This document shows, piece after piece, positions 5,917 to 7,040 of a stretch of DNA of 7,040 bases (its first letter is position 1; each line of letters starts with the position of its first letter). The notes under the pieces were generated by a model. It was not told the origin of the DNA. It saw only the letters and a program-made list of their open reading frames with translations, and ran no database searches. Position numbers and translations under genes: made by a program. Source of the stretch: Candidatus Poribacteria bacterium. Its GTDB lineage: Bacteria > Poribacteria > WGA-4E > UBA9662. The stretch is taken from assembly GCA_002699335.1 (NCBI GenBank), contig PACG01000053.1, forward strand, positions 1 to 7,040, in the 5' to 3' direction.

Positions 5917-6735
5917 TCATTCCGGCAGATCAATTTTGAATGGATCTATCATTTCATCCAAAGCATGTCGTTGCCCACTATCTCGGTCTTCCAATTGGTA
6001 AAGAGCAAGCGGAATCTGGTCTTTGTGTTCCTCAAGGGGAAACCAATTAGCCGAATCGGCATGGTGGAACTGTTTGGCGTACATCCAACGCAGAAAAACC
6101 GTCATCCGCGGATAGCCTAGGTGCGTCCACCTTCGCCCAGCGTGACGGGTATTTGGCAGGAAAATGATAATATCGCCAGCATTGACCGATATGTTACGGA
6201 CGGTTGGAGGCTCGTCATCCATGGTAACGTATGCTGGACACTCGAAGTTGGACTTGTGACTGCCCGGCAGACAGGCGAAGCCGTTGCCCAAAGGCACATC
6301 CACCAGCGAAACCGAGAGGTTGAAGAAACTGGCAAATATCTGGTCGTTGGCCACCTGATACTGGTGATAAGGGCTGCGAAACCAACCCTTATGTCCACCG
6401 TGCAGATGTAGACCATTTGCCTCCGAATAACAGATATTAGCTACTACATCGAAGACACGAGGCTGGTTCCACGTTAGGGCCGTAGCAACCCGCAGAATTT
6501 CAGGATTCAAAATCAGCCGCTGAAAAACTGGATGTCCATAATGCATATTGTAGACCCACCAAGGTTTTCCGGGCTGGTTATTTATCCGCATTGGTAGCTC
6601 AAACTGTGATTCTTCCCATCGGTACCACTCTAAAAGCTGAGCTTTCATCTGCTCCAACTCAGAAGAAGGCACGACATCACGGACTACCATAAATCCGTTT
6701 AAATCCAAGTACCATTTTTCTTCTTGTGTCAGCAC
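5917..6735 (-). CDS. PhyH (phytanoyl-CoA dioxygenase-like) Fe(II)/2-oxoglutarate oxygenase family protein
   Basis: The 272-residue protein has the double-stranded beta-helix pattern of the PhyH family, whose members use Fe(II), O2 and 2-oxoglutarate to hydroxylate (or rarely halogenate) small molecules. Seen: an N-terminal 'YLDLNGFMVVRDVV' (9-22), typical of PhyH; 'LHLHGGHKGW' at 109-118, the predicted first iron motif; 'GNGFACLPGSHKSNFECP' at 150-167, a hallmark block; 'AGDIIIFLPNTRHAG' at 186-200 with distal His H198; and R210 in 'YPRMTVF', the likely 2-oxoglutarate anchor. There is no HxD/E: the candidates are H110-L-H112 or H112-G-G114. The start is GTG at 6735, supported by GAGG and AAGGGG just upstream. 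It overlaps the end of the preceding PhyH gene by 7 nt (GTGCTGA), indicating translational coupling. Predicted cytoplasmic. The substrate is unknown. Confidence 0.82.
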   Translation of the reverse strand: MLTQEEKWYLDLNGFMVVRDVVPSSELEQMKAQLLEWYRWEESQFELPMRINNQPGKPWWVYNMHYGHPVFQRLILNPEILRVATALTWNQPRVFDVVANICYSEANGLHLHGGHKGWFRSPYHQYQVANDQIFASFFNLSVSLVDVPLGNGFACLPGSHKSNFECPAYVTMDDEPPTVRNISVNAGDIIIFLPNTRHAGRRWTHLGYPRMTVFLRWMYAKQFHHADSANWFPLEEHKDQIPLALYQLEDRDSGQRHALDEMIDPFKIDLPE

Positions 6736-7040
6736 AGGTCCTCACCCCTTTTCATCTTGTCCAGAATGCGTCGGGCAAATTCCTTTTCACCACGCTGAAT
6801 CGATTCCAGTTCAAACTGGTCTGCGGAAATACGATCGGCGTGATCCTTAATAGGCAAACTATAGTTCTCATTAAAGTAGAAACTAAATTGGTAACGATTG
6901 AAAATGACCATGCGTGGATAGTCCATTTTCCAAAACTCGGCTCCGTGCATCAGACGGGGAGAAAAAATCAGGCAATCTCCCGCTTGCAACTCAAATGTTT
7001 CCGCCGGTGCCCATGAGTTGTCAATGTCCAAATCGGTCGG
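6729..7040 (-). CDS. Second PhyH-like oxygenase, C-terminal part (cut by window edge)
   Basis: The frame is open to the window edge and gives the last 103 residues of a second PhyH-family protein; its start lies beyond 7040. Seen: 'LQAGDCLIFSPRLMHGAEFW', which carries the distal iron His, and 'YPRMVIFNRY', with the likely 2-oxoglutarate-binding Arg 11 residues after that His. The same order and wording ('AGD..IF.P...H', 'YPRM..F.R', then an 'H.D.I....ELE' tail and a GE/GQ-rich C-terminal helix) occurs in the downstream gene, so the two look like tandem paralogues. The stop TGA (6731-6729) lies inside the start of that gene. The proximal iron motif is outside the window, so whether it has HxD cannot be judged. 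A TTG at 7031 should not be taken as its start, because coding continues upstream without a stop. Confidence 0.75.
   Translation of the reverse strand, partial: PTDLDIDNSWAPAETFELQAGDCLIFSPRLMHGAEFWKMDYPRMVIFNRYQFSFYFNENYSLPIKDHADRISADQFELESIQRGEKEFARRILDKMKRGEDLC
6740..6750 (-). promoter_or_regulatory. Ribosome binding site deciding the GTG start of the PhyH gene
   Basis: On the minus strand AAGGGG (6750-6745) and GAGG (6743-6740) precede the GTG at 6735 by 9 and 4 nt. They lie inside the end of the upstream PhyH gene, which supports the GTG start and coupled translation of the pair. Confidence 0.6.

Noticed and set aside
6117..6416. Roughly 100-codon open frames on both strands inside the PhyH gene
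   Set aside because: They overlap the conserved PhyH blocks in other frames and have no recognisable motifs.

Overview
The window looks like a bacterial chromosome segment of low-to-moderate GC (roughly 40%) from an environmental, probably marine or sponge-associated lineage. Four families occur together: a COG3618-type amidohydrolase, a galactonate-dehydratase-like enolase-superfamily protein, a sugar isomerase-type TIM barrel, and a secreted LamG protein ending in a 'KLAITWADIK'-like tail, beside tandem PhyH (phytanoyl-CoA dioxygenase-like) genes. From memory this mix resembles Candidatus Poribacteria and related candidate phyla. No marker gene is present, so the assignment is an inference.

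Layout. (1) 1-333: a short unidentified ORF on the minus strand. (2) 427-3325: three plus-strand genes in one direction: an amidohydrolase/lactonase-like protein, a KduD-like short-chain dehydrogenase, and a mandelate racemase/galactonate dehydratase-like enolase. (3) 3326-3657: a gap between convergent genes with an unexplained GC-rich island. (4) 3658-4440: a minus-strand sugar phosphate isomerase/epimerase-like TIM barrel. (5) 4669-5466, with an out-of-frame 5' extension to 5492: a minus-strand secreted LamG protein. (6) 5511-5916: an AT-rich gap with no gene. (7) 5917-7040: two overlapping minus-strand PhyH-like genes, the upstream one cut by the window edge.

How the genes may work together. 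The plus-strand trio matches the three middle steps of a non-phosphorylative (oxidative) sugar pathway such as the known L-fucose route: lactone hydrolysis (amidohydrolase), sugar-acid dehydration (enolase superfamily), and oxidation of the 2-keto-3-deoxy acid (SDR). The initial sugar dehydrogenase, the final cleavage enzyme and a transporter are not in the window, so the substrate is unresolved. The LamG protein may bind glycans at the cell surface, and the TIM barrel may handle a related sugar.

The points most worth checking are: a LamG gene whose well-placed start codon and signal peptide are one nucleotide out of frame at an A6 tract; a PhyH protein with no HxD/E carboxylate at its predicted iron site; a TIM-barrel protein lacking two usual metal ligands; and the GC-rich island. 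I did not find a clear new defence, mobile or RNA system.
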